Source: Nocardioides nitrophenolicus
Lineage (GTDB): Bacteria; Actinomycetota; Actinomycetes; Propionibacteriales; Nocardioidaceae
Direction of reading: 5' to 3'
Assembly: GCF_016907515.1 (NCBI RefSeq)
Contig: NZ_JAFBBY010000001.1
Span: forward strand, 5,704,001 to 5,768,000
DNA: 64,000 nt
Position 1 is the first letter of the stretch, and each line of letters starts with the position of its first letter. Positions 8,068 through 16,838 of this stretch are shown one piece after another. Made by a program: the position numbers and the translations under genes. A model generated the notes under the pieces. That model had not been told where the DNA came from. It was given only the letters and a program-made list of their open reading frames with translations, and ran no database searches.

Positions 8068-8093
8068 CCGGACCCACGACGCGACGGAGCAGC

Positions 8094-9056
8094 GTGCCCA
8101 CGATCGACCCCCGCCGTCTGATGGTGCTGCGCGCCTTCGTGCACTCCGACTCGGTCACCGCGACCGCCGCCGCACTCCACCTCACCCCGTCCGCCGTCTC
8201 GCAGCAGCTCAGCGCGCTGGAGCGCGAAGTCGGCCACGCGCTCGTCGTGCGCACCGGGCGCAAGCTTGCTCTCACGCCGGCCGGACGGATCCTCGCCGAG
8301 CACGCCGAGGAGATCAGCGCCCGGCTGAAGCTGGCCGAGGCCGATCTCGCGGCCCATGCGGGCGGCGTCCTCGGCCAGCTCCGGATCGGTGCCTTCCCGA
8401 CCGCGATCGGGTGGGTGGTCGCGCCGGCGATCGTCGAGCTGCGCCGGCAGGCGCCCGGGGTCGACGTCACGGTGGTCGACGCCGAGGCGCACATGAGCCA
8501 CCGGATGCTGATGCGCGGCGACATCGACGTCACCGTCAGCCTGGAGTACGAGTCCGACCCCGAGCGCGACTCGCCCGACATCGCCAAGTTCCCGCTCTAC
8601 ATCGAGCGGTTCAAGGCGGTGCTGCCGCACGGCCACCCCCTCGCCGGCGAGGAGGGCATCGAGCTCACCCAGCTCGCGACGGAGGGCTGGATCATGCCCT
8701 CGCCGGGCAACCCGTGCCGCACGATGGTGCTCCAGGCGTGCGCCGAGGTCGGCTTCCACCCACCGATCACCCATGTCTCCGACGACTACCGCGCGGCGGT
8801 GGCGCTGGTCGCCGCCGAGGCCGGCATCTGTCTGGTCCCGGAGTCGGCGCTGTCGGCGCGCGACGCCGACCTGGTGACGGTGCTGCCGACCCGCGGCATC
8901 GCGCCGCTGCGCAAGGTGATCATGACGACCCGGCGCGACAACCAGGGACATCCCGTCGTCCGCGCGGGACTCGAGGCGATGCGGGCCGCGCTCGCCGCGC
9001 CGGACGCGGAGATCTACGGCCCGCTCGCGCGCTCGGACACCTTCAGCGTCGAGTGA
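8094..9056 (+). CDS. LysR family transcriptional regulator
   Basis: The 320-residue regulator has an N-terminal winged HTH (LRAFVHSDSVTATAAALHLTPSAVSQQLSALEREVG, about 10-45, described by its pattern) and a two-lobed effector domain from about residue 92 (LRIGAFPTAIGWVVAPAI onward). The GTG start is supported by GGAG seven bases upstream. It converges with the alpha/beta hydrolase gene (14-bp overlap), which closes the peptide-importer operon, so it may regulate that region; this is inference. Effector unknown. Confidence 0.92.
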   Translation: MPTIDPRRLMVLRAFVHSDSVTATAAALHLTPSAVSQQLSALEREVGHALVVRTGRKLALTPAGRILAEHAEEISARLKLAEADLAAHAGGVLGQLRIGAFPTAIGWVVAPAIVELRRQAPGVDVTVVDAEAHMSHRMLMRGDIDVTVSLEYESDPERDSPDIAKFPLYIERFKAVLPHGHPLAGEEGIELTQLATEGWIMPSPGNPCRTMVLQACAEVGFHPPITHVSDDYRAAVALVAAEAGICLVPESALSARDADLVTVLPTRGIAPLRKVIMTTRRDNQGHPVVRAGLEAMRAALAAPDAEIYGPLARSDTFSVE

Positions 9057-9936
9057 CCGCCACCGTCGGGGCGCTCTCGCGGAGGAAGGCGTCGACGTGG
9101 CGGTGGTACTCCTCGGGCACGTCGCGGCGCACGCAGTGCCCCGCGCCCTCGATCACGACCACGTCGAAGCCCGGAGCCACGGCGGTGAGCCGGTCGCGGG
9201 AGTGCTTGTCGACGATCACGTCGCCGGTGCCGGTGACCAGCAGCGCGGGTACGCCGGCCGGGCCGACGGTGATCTGGCGGGCGGTCGGCGTCCAGATCCG
9301 ACGCTTCTCGTGGAGCCGCTGGTCCATGTAGTCGGTGTCGACGGCCTTCATCGCCTCGGCGAGCGGCCGCAGCTCCTGCTCGGGCCAGTGCGGCTTCAGC
9401 TCGCGCTGCAGGTCGACCAGCTCCTCGACGGTCGAGCTGTCGACCTCGTCGAACGGGTCGCGCTCGCGCTGGTCGGCCGGCACGCTGAGCCACGGGTTGG
9501 GTCCGGCCTCCGGCACCCACCACGGCGGGTCCTCGAGCACGACGCCGGCCACCAGGTGGGGCGCGTCGGCCGCGACGAAGGCCGCGATCCGGGCGCCCAT
9601 CGAGTGCCCGACGACGAGGGTACGGCGACCCGTCGCCTCGAGCAGGTCGGTGAGGATGTCGATCGCGTCCTGCACCATCACGTCGGTCGACGGGACGCCC
9701 TCGTGGTCGGGCCGGCGGCCGGGCGACCTCCCGTGGCCGCGCGCGTCGGGCGCCACGATGTGGAACTCGCCGCCCCAGCGGTCCACGGCGTCGCCGTAGC
9801 ACTCGCCGGACTCCACGGCGCCGTGCAGGATCAGGATGGCGGGCGCATCGGCTGCGTCCCGCCCGTACGTCCGGACGAACAGGTCGGTTCCCACGTGTCT
9901 TCTCTCTATCGGTGCGTCATGTGCTGATCGTGGCAC
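9043..9936 (-). CDS. alpha/beta hydrolase
   Basis: This cytosolic alpha/beta-fold hydrolase of 297 residues has an LHGAVESG oxyanion region (38-45), the nucleophile elbow GHSMG (110-114), an acid in the VTGTGDVIVD strand and the catalytic His in GAGHCVRRD near the C-terminus. It lies 34 bp downstream of the last importer gene on the same strand and may act on the imported compound. The start is uncertain: GTG at 9936 gives the full frame, but GTG at 9894 has a better AGAGAG-like ribosome site seven bases before it. Confidence 0.85.
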   Translation of the reverse strand: MPRSAHDAPIERRHVGTDLFVRTYGRDAADAPAILILHGAVESGECYGDAVDRWGGEFHIVAPDARGHGRSPGRRPDHEGVPSTDVMVQDAIDILTDLLEATGRRTLVVGHSMGARIAAFVAADAPHLVAGVVLEDPPWWVPEAGPNPWLSVPADQRERDPFDEVDSSTVEELVDLQRELKPHWPEQELRPLAEAMKAVDTDYMDQRLHEKRRIWTPTARQITVGPAGVPALLVTGTGDVIVDKHSRDRLTAVAPGFDVVVIEGAGHCVRRDVPEEYHRHVDAFLRESAPTVAVTRR

Positions 9937-9970
9937 GGCTCGTCGGCGTCGTGCAGCGCTCGGGCGAAGG

Positions 9971-10759
9971 TCAGGTCGGCAGCTCGGCCTCCGGGGTCGC
10001 CGCGACCAGGGCCTGGGTGCAGGGGTGCTGCGGCGCGCGGAAGATCTCCTCCGACGGCCCGGTCTCGACCACCCGGCCGCGCTGCATGACCGCGACCCGG
10101 TCGCTGTAGAGCCGGATCACCGCCAGGTCGTGGCTGACGTGGAGGAAGGAGATCCCCTGGTCGCGCTGCAGGTCGGCGAGCAGGTTGAGGATCTGGGCAC
10201 GGACGCTGACGTCGAGCGCGGAGGTCGGCTCGTCGGCGATGATCAGGTCCGGCTTGAGTGCGAGCGCCCGCGCCACCGCGACGCGCTGCAGCTGCCCGCC
10301 GGAGGCCTCGTGCGGGTAGCGCCCGAGATAGTCGGGGCCCAGGCCCACCGACTCCAGCAGCGCCACCAGCTCGGCCGTCGACGTGCTCTCGCCGTGCGCG
10401 CGGTAGACGTTCTCCAGGGTCTGGCGCACGGTCTGGCGCGGGTTCAGCGAGGCGAGCGGGTCCTGGAAGACCATCGCCACGTTGCGCCGCAGCCGGCGCA
10501 GCCCGCGCCGGCCCAGCGTCGCCAGGTCCTGGCCGTCGGTGCGCACCCTCCCCGAGGTCGGTACGACGAGCCCGTTGGCCATCCGCGCCAGCGTCGACTT
10601 CCCGGACCCGGACTCGCCGACCAGGCCGAGTGCCTCACCGCGCTCGACCCGCAGCGAGACGCCGTCCACGGCCAGGTGGCCGTGGCGTCGCCGGCCGAAG
10701 CCGCCGGGCGTCCGGTAGCGCTTGCTGACGTCGGTCATCTCCAGGATCGGCTCACTCAT
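9971..10759 (-). CDS. peptide-type ABC importer, ATP-binding protein 2 (OppF/DppF-like)
   Basis: The protein has 262 residues, with Walker A GESGSGKST (48-56), Q-loop VFQDP, signature SGGQLQR (153-159), Walker B LIIADEPTSALD and H-loop VSHD. The C-terminal FRAPQHPCTQALVAA segment is typical of OppF/DppF proteins. The true start is the ATG at 10759, which overlaps the preceding gene's TGA (ATGA); a longer upstream frame is a shadow. It is the last of five importer genes and should form a heterodimer with the ATPase at 10756-11778. Confidence 0.93.
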   Translation of the reverse strand: MSEPILEMTDVSKRYRTPGGFGRRRHGHLAVDGVSLRVERGEALGLVGESGSGKSTLARMANGLVVPTSGRVRTDGQDLATLGRRGLRRLRRNVAMVFQDPLASLNPRQTVRQTLENVYRAHGESTSTAELVALLESVGLGPDYLGRYPHEASGGQLQRVAVARALALKPDLIIADEPTSALDVSVRAQILNLLADLQRDQGISFLHVSHDLAVIRLYSDRVAVMQRGRVVETGPSEEIFRAPQHPCTQALVAATPEAELPT

Positions 10760-11778
10760 CGGGCGACCTCCTCGAGGGACGGGAGCTGGTCGAGGTGGCA
10801 GGCCGCGCGGTGGGCGTCGCCAGGGCGGAAGGTCGGCAGCGGAACCTCGACGACGCACCGCTCGCCGACCCGGTCGGCCAGCCCGCAGCGCGGCGCGAAC
10901 GCGCAGCCGGGACCGGCGTCGCGCAGGGACGTCGGCGCGCCCGGGATGGCCCGCAGCCGGGTCCGCTCGCCGCCGTCGTCGAGCCGGGCGTCGAGCCGCG
11001 GCGTCGCGGCGCGCAGGCCCGCGGTGTAGGGATGGGCCGGCTCCACGAAGATGTCGCGCAGGCTGCCGTACTCGGCCTCGCGGCCGGCGTAGAGCACCAG
11101 CACGTCGTCGGCCGCGCTCGCGACCACCCCGAAGTCGTGGCTGATCAGCAGCATCGCCATGCCGAACTCCCGCTGCAGCTCGCGGAGCAGCGCCAGGATC
11201 TGGGCCTGCACCGTCACGTCGAGCGCGGTGGTCGGCTCGTCGGCGATGAGCAGGGCAGGCCGGTTGACCAGCGCCATGGCGATCACCGCGCGCTGGCGCA
11301 TCCCGCCGGAGAACTCGTGGGGGTAGCGGCGCACGGCGGCCGCGGGCTCCGGGATCCCGACCCGCTCCAGCATGTCGACCGCCCGCCGCCGGGCGTCGCG
11401 GCGCGAGACCGACGGGTCGTGCAGGCGCACGGCCTGGGCGATGTGGGTGCCGATGTCGAGATAGGGACTGAGCGCCGACATGGAGTCTTGGAACACCATC
11501 GCGACGTCGGCGCCCCGGACCCGGCGCAGCGCGCGCTCGTCGGCGGCGAGCAGGTCGCGGCCCGCGACGAGGATCCGGCCCCGGGCGCTCGCCCCTCGTG
11601 GCAGCAGCCGCATGATGGCGCGGCCGGTGATGGTCTTGCCCGAGCCGGACTCCCCCACCACGGCGAGCGTGCGGCCGCCGTCCAGGCTGACGGACAGGTC
11701 GCGGACGACGTCGAAGGTGCGCCCGCCCGAGGTGAACGAGACGGTCAGGTCCTCGACCTGGAGCACGGGGTCAGGCAC
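10756..11778 (-). CDS. peptide-type ABC importer, ATP-binding protein 1 (OppD/DppD-like)
   Basis: The 340-residue ATPase has Walker [10 protein letters not shown]-loop [11 protein letters not shown], signature FSGGMRQR and Walker [14 protein letters not shown]. The C-terminal oligopeptide-ABC extension carries the conserved cysteines (GCAFAPRC, then a Cys in GERC and one near AACH), which in related proteins bind an iron-sulfur cluster. The GTG start overlaps the permease stop by eight bases. It couples ATP hydrolysis to import at the inner face of the membrane. Confidence 0.94.
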   Translation of the reverse strand: MPDPVLQVEDLTVSFTSGGRTFDVVRDLSVSLDGGRTLAVVGESGSGKTITGRAIMRLLPRGASARGRILVAGRDLLAADERALRRVRGADVAMVFQDSMSALSPYLDIGTHIAQAVRLHDPSVSRRDARRRAVDMLERVGIPEPAAAVRRYPHEFSGGMRQRAVIAMALVNRPALLIADEPTTALDVTVQAQILALLRELQREFGMAMLLISHDFGVVASAADDVLVLYAGREAEYGSLRDIFVEPAHPYTAGLRAATPRLDARLDDGGERTRLRAIPGAPTSLRDAGPGCAFAPRCGLADRVGERCVVEVPLPTFRPGDAHRAACHLDQLPSLEEVAR

Positions 11779-12757
11779 GGCGGATCCTCGGGTCGAGAAG
11801 CGGCAGGAGCAGGTCGACGACGAGATTGCCGACGATGATGAGGAACGCCGAGAAGAGGGTGACCCCGACGACGATGCTCAGGTCCGACTCGTTGACGCCC
11901 GACAGCAGCAGGTCGCCGAGCCCGTGCAGGCTGAACACCTTCTCCGCGATCACCGAGCCGCCCAGCAGCGCGGTGACGTCGAGCGCGAACATCGCGCTGA
12001 CCGGGACCAGCACGCCGCGCACGGCATGCCGGTTGACCTGCCGGGGCGAGGCCCCGCGCGCGGTCATCGCGACCAGGTGCTCGCCGGAGAGCTCGTTGAG
12101 CAGCTGGGTGCGGGTGATCCGGATGTAGCTCGCGGCCAGGATGAACGAGAGCACCATCCAGGGCCCGATCAGGTGCCAGGCCCACTGCGCCGGCGACTCG
12201 GAGAACGACACGAAGCCGGAGAACGGCAGCACGTTGAGCATGAACCCGAAGACCTGGACCACGAGCAGGCCGACCAGGAAGGTGGGCACCGAGAGGCCGA
12301 ACATGGCGAAGCCGGTGGAGAACCTGTCGAGGATCCCGCCCTTGCGGATCGCCGACAGCGCGCCCAGGCCGATCCCGACCACGAGACAGAGCACGCCGGC
12401 GCCGAGCGCGAGCGAGAGCGTCACCGGCAGCCGCTCGCCGATGAGGGTGGTGACGTCGCTCCTGTTCGGGAACGAGTAGCCGAAGCACGGCGCCGCGCAC
12501 TCGACCTGCTGCGAGCCCTCGCCGTACGTGCGGCCGGCGACGATCCCCTTGACGAACTGGCCGTACTGCCACACGACGCTCTGGTCGGTCTGCATGTAGG
12601 CGCTGACCTTGGCCTTGGTCTCCTCCGGGCACGGCTTGCCGCACATCGCGCGGGCCGGGTCCTTGGAGGCGCCGAAGAAGAGGGCGATCGTGACGAACGC
12701 GATCGCGAGGAGCATGAACACCGCGGTGACCATGCGACGGGCGATGTAGGCGATCAT
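11771..12757 (-). CDS. peptide-type ABC importer permease (DppB-like)
   Basis: The permease has 328 residues, an N-terminal membrane helix (YIARRMVTAVFMLLAIAFVTI) and about five further helices. The EAA loop (MTARGASPRQVNRHAVRGVLVP) contacts the ATPase. A large extracytoplasmic segment after the first helix contains four cysteines (MCGKPCP and ECAAPC) that could form disulfides, which is unusual for DppB. The start is the ATG at 12757, overlapping the upstream TGA (ATGA). Related permeases end in LDPRIR, as this one does. Confidence 0.93.
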   Translation of the reverse strand: MIAYIARRMVTAVFMLLAIAFVTIALFFGASKDPARAMCGKPCPEETKAKVSAYMQTDQSVVWQYGQFVKGIVAGRTYGEGSQQVECAAPCFGYSFPNRSDVTTLIGERLPVTLSLALGAGVLCLVVGIGLGALSAIRKGGILDRFSTGFAMFGLSVPTFLVGLLVVQVFGFMLNVLPFSGFVSFSESPAQWAWHLIGPWMVLSFILAASYIRITRTQLLNELSGEHLVAMTARGASPRQVNRHAVRGVLVPVSAMFALDVTALLGGSVIAEKVFSLHGLGDLLLSGVNESDLSIVVGVTLFSAFLIIVGNLVVDLLLPLLDPRIRRA

Positions 12758-13683
12758 GCGGCATCCTCCGTGCGCACGTCGAGGACGTCGCGGAGCGCGT
12801 CGCCGGCGAGCGTGGCGCCGAAGACGATCAGGAACACCACGGCGCCGGGGAAGAGCATGTACCAGACGTCCGCGCCGCTGTAGATCCACGGCAGGGAGTC
12901 GGAGAGCAGCTTGCCGAGGTCCGGGATGTCGCCGCGCAGGCCGACCCCCAGGAACGACAGGCCGGCGACCACGCTGACGTTGGCCGGCAGCGACATCGCG
13001 AACAGCACGACGACCAGGCCGAACAGGTGCGGCAGCATCTCGCGCCGGATGATCTGCCACGGCGGGGCGCCGGTCGCGCGGGCGGCCTCCACGAACGCGC
13101 GGGCGCTGATCGCGCTCGCCTGGGCGCCGATGATCCGGGCCGGCACGGTCCAGCCGAAGAAGGCGAGCACCAGCACCAGCACCAGCCAGCGCGGCAGCTC
13201 CGGCGGCGCGATCGCCATGATCGCGATCACGAACATCAGGCCGGGGAAGCCGAACATGAAGTCGATCGCCCGCCCGGCGACGGCGTTGAACCAGCCGCCG
13301 AAGTAGCCCATCGCGGTGCCCAGAACCGCGGCGACGACGATGGCCAGGATGCTCGCGCCGAACGCGATGAACAGCGAGGACCGGATGCCGTAGACGATCT
13401 GCGCGAACAGGTCGACCCCGGTGACGGGTACGACGCCCAGCCAGTGCTCGCCGCTGACGCCGCCGAGCGCACCGAGCGGGCGGCCACCGTCCGGGTCGAG
13501 CAGGTCGGTGTGGAAGGTGTGTGGATCCTGGCCCTCGAGCCGGACCAGCAGCGGGGCGCACAGCCCCGCGACCAGCGGCACGACGAGCATGACCAGCCCG
13601 GCCACCCCGGACCGCTTGCGGAGGAAGCGGCGGAGGACCGACGTACGCCGGCCCTCCGCCTGCTCGATCTCAGTGATCGACAC
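12754..13683 (-). CDS. peptide-type ABC importer permease (DppC-like)
   Basis: This 309-residue permease begins with a cytoplasmic segment and one helix (VAGLVMLVVPLVAGLCAPLLV). The DppC-type HWLGVVPVTGVDLFAQIVYG motif and the five-helix transport domain follow, with the EAA loop EAARATGAPPWQIIRREMLPH. The GTG start overlaps the substrate-binding protein gene by 14 bases. The DppC-like gene precedes the DppB-like gene, the reverse of the usual order. Confidence 0.93.
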   Translation of the reverse strand: MSITEIEQAEGRRTSVLRRFLRKRSGVAGLVMLVVPLVAGLCAPLLVRLEGQDPHTFHTDLLDPDGGRPLGALGGVSGEHWLGVVPVTGVDLFAQIVYGIRSSLFIAFGASILAIVVAAVLGTAMGYFGGWFNAVAGRAIDFMFGFPGLMFVIAIMAIAPPELPRWLVLVLVLAFFGWTVPARIIGAQASAISARAFVEAARATGAPPWQIIRREMLPHLFGLVVVLFAMSLPANVSVVAGLSFLGVGLRGDIPDLGKLLSDSLPWIYSGADVWYMLFPGAVVFLIVFGATLAGDALRDVLDVRTEDAA

Positions 13684-15373
13684 CGACGACCAGCTCGTTC
13701 GCGAACGGCGGGTAGGCGGGCATGAAGTAGTTCAGGATGTTCGATCCCGCGAGCGCCTGCGTGCGCTGCACGAGGAAGGGCACGATCGGGGCGTCCGCCA
13801 TGATCTGCTTGTCGATCGCGGCCCACATCTCGGCGGCCTTGTCGAGGTCCGGCTCCGAGATCGCGGCGTCGATCGCGGCGTCCACCTCGGGGTTGGAGTA
13901 CTGCGAGGCGTTGCCGCCGCCGTTGCCGATCTCGCTCGAGGCGAACAGCGGCTGGATGGTGCTCATGCCACTCGGGAAGTCGGCGCCCCAGCCGTTGGTC
14001 GTCAGGTCGTAGTCACCGTCCTTCGACGAGATCAGCTCGTACCAGGTGCTGCTGTCGAGGCCCTCGAGCTCCACGTCGATGCCGACCCGCGCGAGCGAGT
14101 TCTTGACGCTCTGCGCCTCCTTCTCCTCGATCGCGCTGACGTCGGTCGGGTAGGTCAGCGTGAGCTTCAGGTCCGTCACGCCGGCCTCGGCGAGGAGCGC
14201 CTTCGCCTTGTCGACGTCGCCGGTGTCGCCGCCGTCGTAGAGGTCGTAGTCAGTGGCGCCGGGGATGCCCTCGGTCATGATCGAGGAGGTGATCTGGCCC
14301 CCGAACCTCGGGCCGCCGTACACGCTCTGGATCTCGGCCTTGTTGATCGCGTAGTTGATCGCCTGGCGCACCCGCAGGTCCGACAGGCCGGGCCGCTTGA
14401 CGTTCATCGCGAGGTAGCGGAAGTAGCCCGACGGTCCGTTCGCCAGCCGGTCCGAGATGGACTTGTCCGACTCGATGCGCTGGAACTGCGACGGCGAGAT
14501 GAGCGCATTGCTGATCGCGTCCTTGTCGTCGCCCTTGTCGTCGATGAGCCGCTGCACGATCGTGTCGTTGTTCAGGCCCATGTCGAGGATGATCTTGTCC
14601 GGGCCGGCGAGACGGGCCTGGTCGGTGTCCGCCTTCCAGTTCGGGTTGCGCTCCAGCACGGCCTGGGTGCCCTTGCTGAAGCTGGTCACCATGTAGGGGC
14701 CGCTCGCGACCGGGTGCTCGCCGTACGTCTCCGGCTCGGTGTCGGCCGCCTTGGGCACGGGCGCGAACGCCGGCATGCTCACGATCCACGGCCAGTTGCC
14801 GAACGGGCGGGTCAGGTGGAAGACGATCTTGTGCTCGTCGACGACCTCGATGGAGTCGAGCTCCTTGCCGTCGTACGGCCCGTCGTAGTCGGCAGCGCCC
14901 TCGAGCAGCGTCTTGTGGTAGCCGAGGCCGCCCTGGAACATCGGGGCGAAGGAGCGCTCGATGCCGTACTTCACGTCCTGCGCGGTGATCGGGCTGCCGT
15001 CGGAGAACTCAAGGCCCTCCTGGAGCTCGAAGGTCCAGGTCTTGCCGCCGTCGGTCGTCGTACCGGTGTCGGTCGCGAGGTCGGGGACGAGGATCGTGTC
15101 CTTGTCGGGGAAGGTCTGCCAGGACGTGAGCCCGCGGTGCACCCACCGCAGCCGGCTGGTCGGCACCATCTGCGCGTTGGCGGTCTCGAAGGACTCGGTC
15201 GCCTTCCGCGAGAGGTAGTGCAGCGTCCCGCCCTGGGGCACCGACTCCATCGCGCTGGTCGTCTTGTCCCTGGTCGAGTCGGACGACGACGAGTTGGCGT
15301 TGCAGCCGGCCGCCGCGAGGGCCAGGACGAGCGCGAGCCCGACGGGCACCACTCTCCGGGTTCGTTTCGTCAT
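13670..15373 (-). CDS. peptide-type ABC importer substrate-binding lipoprotein (SBP family 5)
   Basis: The 567-residue lipoprotein has a signal peptide ending in the lipobox LAAAGC (Cys at about residue 24), followed by a Ser-rich linker and the family 5 fold (GGTLHYLSRKATESFETA, GLEFSDGSPITAQDVKYGIERS, RVRQAINYAINKAEI). It captures the solute outside the membrane and delivers it to the two permeases downstream. The ATG is preceded by AGGAAG eight bases upstream. The ligand is likely a peptide or similar compound but cannot be named. Confidence 0.94.
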   Translation of the reverse strand: MTKRTRRVVPVGLALVLALAAAGCNANSSSSDSTRDKTTSAMESVPQGGTLHYLSRKATESFETANAQMVPTSRLRWVHRGLTSWQTFPDKDTILVPDLATDTGTTTDGGKTWTFELQEGLEFSDGSPITAQDVKYGIERSFAPMFQGGLGYHKTLLEGAADYDGPYDGKELDSIEVVDEHKIVFHLTRPFGNWPWIVSMPAFAPVPKAADTEPETYGEHPVASGPYMVTSFSKGTQAVLERNPNWKADTDQARLAGPDKIILDMGLNNDTIVQRLIDDKGDDKDAISNALISPSQFQRIESDKSISDRLANGPSGYFRYLAMNVKRPGLSDLRVRQAINYAINKAEIQSVYGGPRFGGQITSSIMTEGIPGATDYDLYDGGDTGDVDKAKALLAEAGVTDLKLTLTYPTDVSAIEEKEAQSVKNSLARVGIDVELEGLDSSTWYELISSKDGDYDLTTNGWGADFPSGMSTIQPLFASSEIGNGGGNASQYSNPEVDAAIDAAISEPDLDKAAEMWAAIDKQIMADAPIVPFLVQRTQALAGSNILNYFMPAYPPFANELVVGVDH

Positions 15374-15397
15374 GGATCGCGCTTCCTGTGAGGCGGT

Positions 15398-15412
15398 CCC
15401 GATCCGATCGGG
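15398..15412. promoter_or_regulatory. inverted repeat CCCGATC-C-GATCGGG upstream of the importer operon
   Basis: Perfect 7-base arms around one base lie 25 bases upstream of the substrate-binding protein start. The site is suitable for an operator controlling the five-gene operon. The regulator is unknown; the LysR at 8094 is a candidate. Confidence 0.4.
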
Positions 15413-15574
15413 TCCGCGGCTTGGATCTCAGGAAGGGAGTCTCTTGGCGAGCGGGAGGGCGCGTCCATCGAGGAGTTCTGCACCGGATGTTTAAGAGAAT
15501 CTGAACGATCAGACGGCTCCGCGCGCGCGTGGACCACCATAGCGGCCGATGGTGCTGCTCGGAAGACGTCGACG

Positions 15575-15608
15575 TGCACCTGGGCTACATGTCGGCAGCC
15601 CAGGTGCA
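15575..15608 (-). terminator. terminator-like hairpin after the collagen-like gene
   Basis: Perfect 12-base arms TGCACCTGGGCT (15575-15586) and its complement (15597-15608) enclose a 10-base loop, 38 bases beyond the collagen-like gene's stop. No T-run follows on the minus strand. Confidence 0.55.
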
Positions 15609-15645
15609 GAGGACCCGGCGGCGCGCTCAGGCGCCATGGAGAGGA

Positions 15646-16722
15646 TCAGGACAGCTTGAGTCCCGCCGACCAGTAGCCCGCCAGCGACGTGGTGACGTCG
15701 ATCCCCGCCGTCACGGTCGAGCGGACGACCAGGATGGCCTGCGTCTGGTCGGTCAGCGGGACCGAGAGACCGGTCGTGCTGCAGTCCGCGATCGTGCCGA
15801 TCGGGAGGATCCCGGTCAGGGCCGGGGCGAGCGTGCAGGTCGCGCCCGGGACCGGGGTGAAGACGTTGTTCGGGGTCGCCGAGGTCCACAGCTGCACCTG
15901 GAGACTGAGGCTGGTCCCCACCAGCGACATCGCGCCGGTGTTGGTGAAGTAGCCGTGCATGGCGGTGAGCGTGCTGTCGCCGGTGATCGGCTGGGCGAGG
16001 CCCGCGACCGCGTTGCCGGACGCGTCGATCATGCCTCCGACGATCTGCACGCCACTGACCGATCCGGCGCCGTTGATGGGAAGCACGGTGACGGTGTTGT
16101 TGAGGCCGCCGAGGACCGTGGTCGTGACCGCCACCTGGCCGCTGCTGCTCGACAGCATGGTCCCGGAGCCCGGAGCGCCCGCGGGGCCGGTGGCCCCGGT
16201 GGCTCCCGGCTCGCCCGCGGGACCGGTCGCTCCGGTCGCGCCGACCGGGCCGGCGGGTCCGGTCGCACCGGTCGCTCCGGCCGGGCCGATGCCACCGTCC
16301 TGGCCGGCCTGGCCCGCGGCGCCGGTCGCACCGGTGGCGCCCGTCGGCCCCATCGGACCCGCCGGGCCGATGCCGCCGGTCGCACCCGGCGCACCGGTCG
16401 CGCCCGGCGCCCCCGTCGCCCCGGGGGCACCCGCGGGACCGGCCGGTCCGGCGACCCCGTCAGCTCCGGCGGTGCCCTGCGGGCCGCGGTTGCGGTCCCC
16501 GCCGCGGGTCCAGCGGATGTGGCTCTCGCCGGGCCGGCACTGCTTGACGTTCTTGACGACGCGGATCTTGCCGGTCTTCGTGCTGAAGCAGGCGCTGATG
16601 ACCCGCACCTCCGGCTTTCCGCGGTCGACGGCCTGCGCCGCCCCACCGGAGCCGACGAGGGTCGCCGTCGCCAGGGTCGCGAGAGACAGGGAGATGAGGG
16701 CACGAGGCCGGAAGCTGGTCAC
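15646..16722 (-). CDS. secreted collagen-like protein with BclB-type C-terminal domain
   Basis: The 358-residue protein has four parts: a signal peptide (1-31, cleavage after AQA), a short two-cysteine domain (about 40-72, [11 protein letters not shown] to KQCRPGE), roughly 35 uninterrupted Gly-X-Y triplets (80-185, mostly GAT, GPA and GAP), and a C-terminal beta-rich domain (about 190-358). The last domain has [32 protein letters not shown] and a hydrophobic [10 protein letters not shown] end, matching my recollection of the C-terminal domain of Bacillus exosporium protein BclB and relatives. It probably forms surface triple-helical fibres. The GTG start is fixed by the TAGGTT box six bases before it. 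Confidence 0.85.
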   Translation of the reverse strand: MTSFRPRALISLSLATLATATLVGSGGAAQAVDRGKPEVRVISACFSTKTGKIRVVKNVKQCRPGESHIRWTRGGDRNRGPQGTAGADGVAGPAGPAGAPGATGAPGATGAPGATGGIGPAGPMGPTGATGATGAAGQAGQDGGIGPAGATGATGPAGPVGATGATGPAGEPGATGATGPAGAPGSGTMLSSSSGQVAVTTTVLGGLNNTVTVLPINGAGSVSGVQIVGGMIDASGNAVAGLAQPITGDSTLTAMHGYFTNTGAMSLVGTSLSLQVQLWTSATPNNVFTPVPGATCTLAPALTGILPIGTIADCSTTGLSVPLTDQTQAILVVRSTVTAGIDVTTSLAGYWSAGLKLS

Positions 16723-16728
16723 CGCCGC

Positions 16729-16734
16729 AACCTA
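16729..16734 (-). promoter_or_regulatory. -10 box (TAGGTT) of the collagen-like gene
   Basis: TAGGTT lies six bases before the GTG at 16722, with no ribosome site between. Confidence 0.5.
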
Positions 16735-16772
16735 GTGGCCGCCGTGCCGCCGCACTCGCGATCGGCGAAAGT

Positions 16773-16787
16773 CGGGACCTCGTCCCG
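16773..16787 (-). terminator. weak hairpin after the TPR gene
   Basis: CGGGAC-CTC-GTCCCG forms a 6-base stem 41 bases beyond the TPR gene stop. It is a possible terminator only; no T-run follows. Confidence 0.3.
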
Positions 16788-16806
16788 GCCGCTCGGTCAG
16801 CCGTAC

Positions 16807-16838
16807 GACGGCTCAGTCGTAGGACGGCTCAGTCGTAG
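16807..16838. repeat. 16-bp tandem duplication at a gene end
   Basis: GACGGCTCAGTCGTAG occurs at 16807-16822 and again at 16823-16838. The second copy contains the TPR gene's stop codon and the first a displaced copy of it, so the gene end was duplicated. Confidence 0.85.

Larger units (their letters stand above)
7567..8093. other. non-coding gap of 527 bp
   Basis: No credible gene lies here; the open frames crossing it are created by the stop-poor repeats. It holds the two family C elements, then about 190 bp of unique sequence with a possible promoter (TAGCAT, 8025-8030) and an inverted repeat (8051-8067) ahead of the LysR gene. Confidence 0.8.

Noticed and set aside
16160..16490. A tandem DNA repeat array in the collagen-like gene as a separate repeat element
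   Set aside because: The periodicity is explained by Gly-X-Y coding with preferred codons.
15959..16735. A plus-strand protein rich in [10 protein letters not shown] repeats
   Set aside because: It is the exact antisense reading of the collagen-like Gly-X-Y region and has no promoter or ribosome site.
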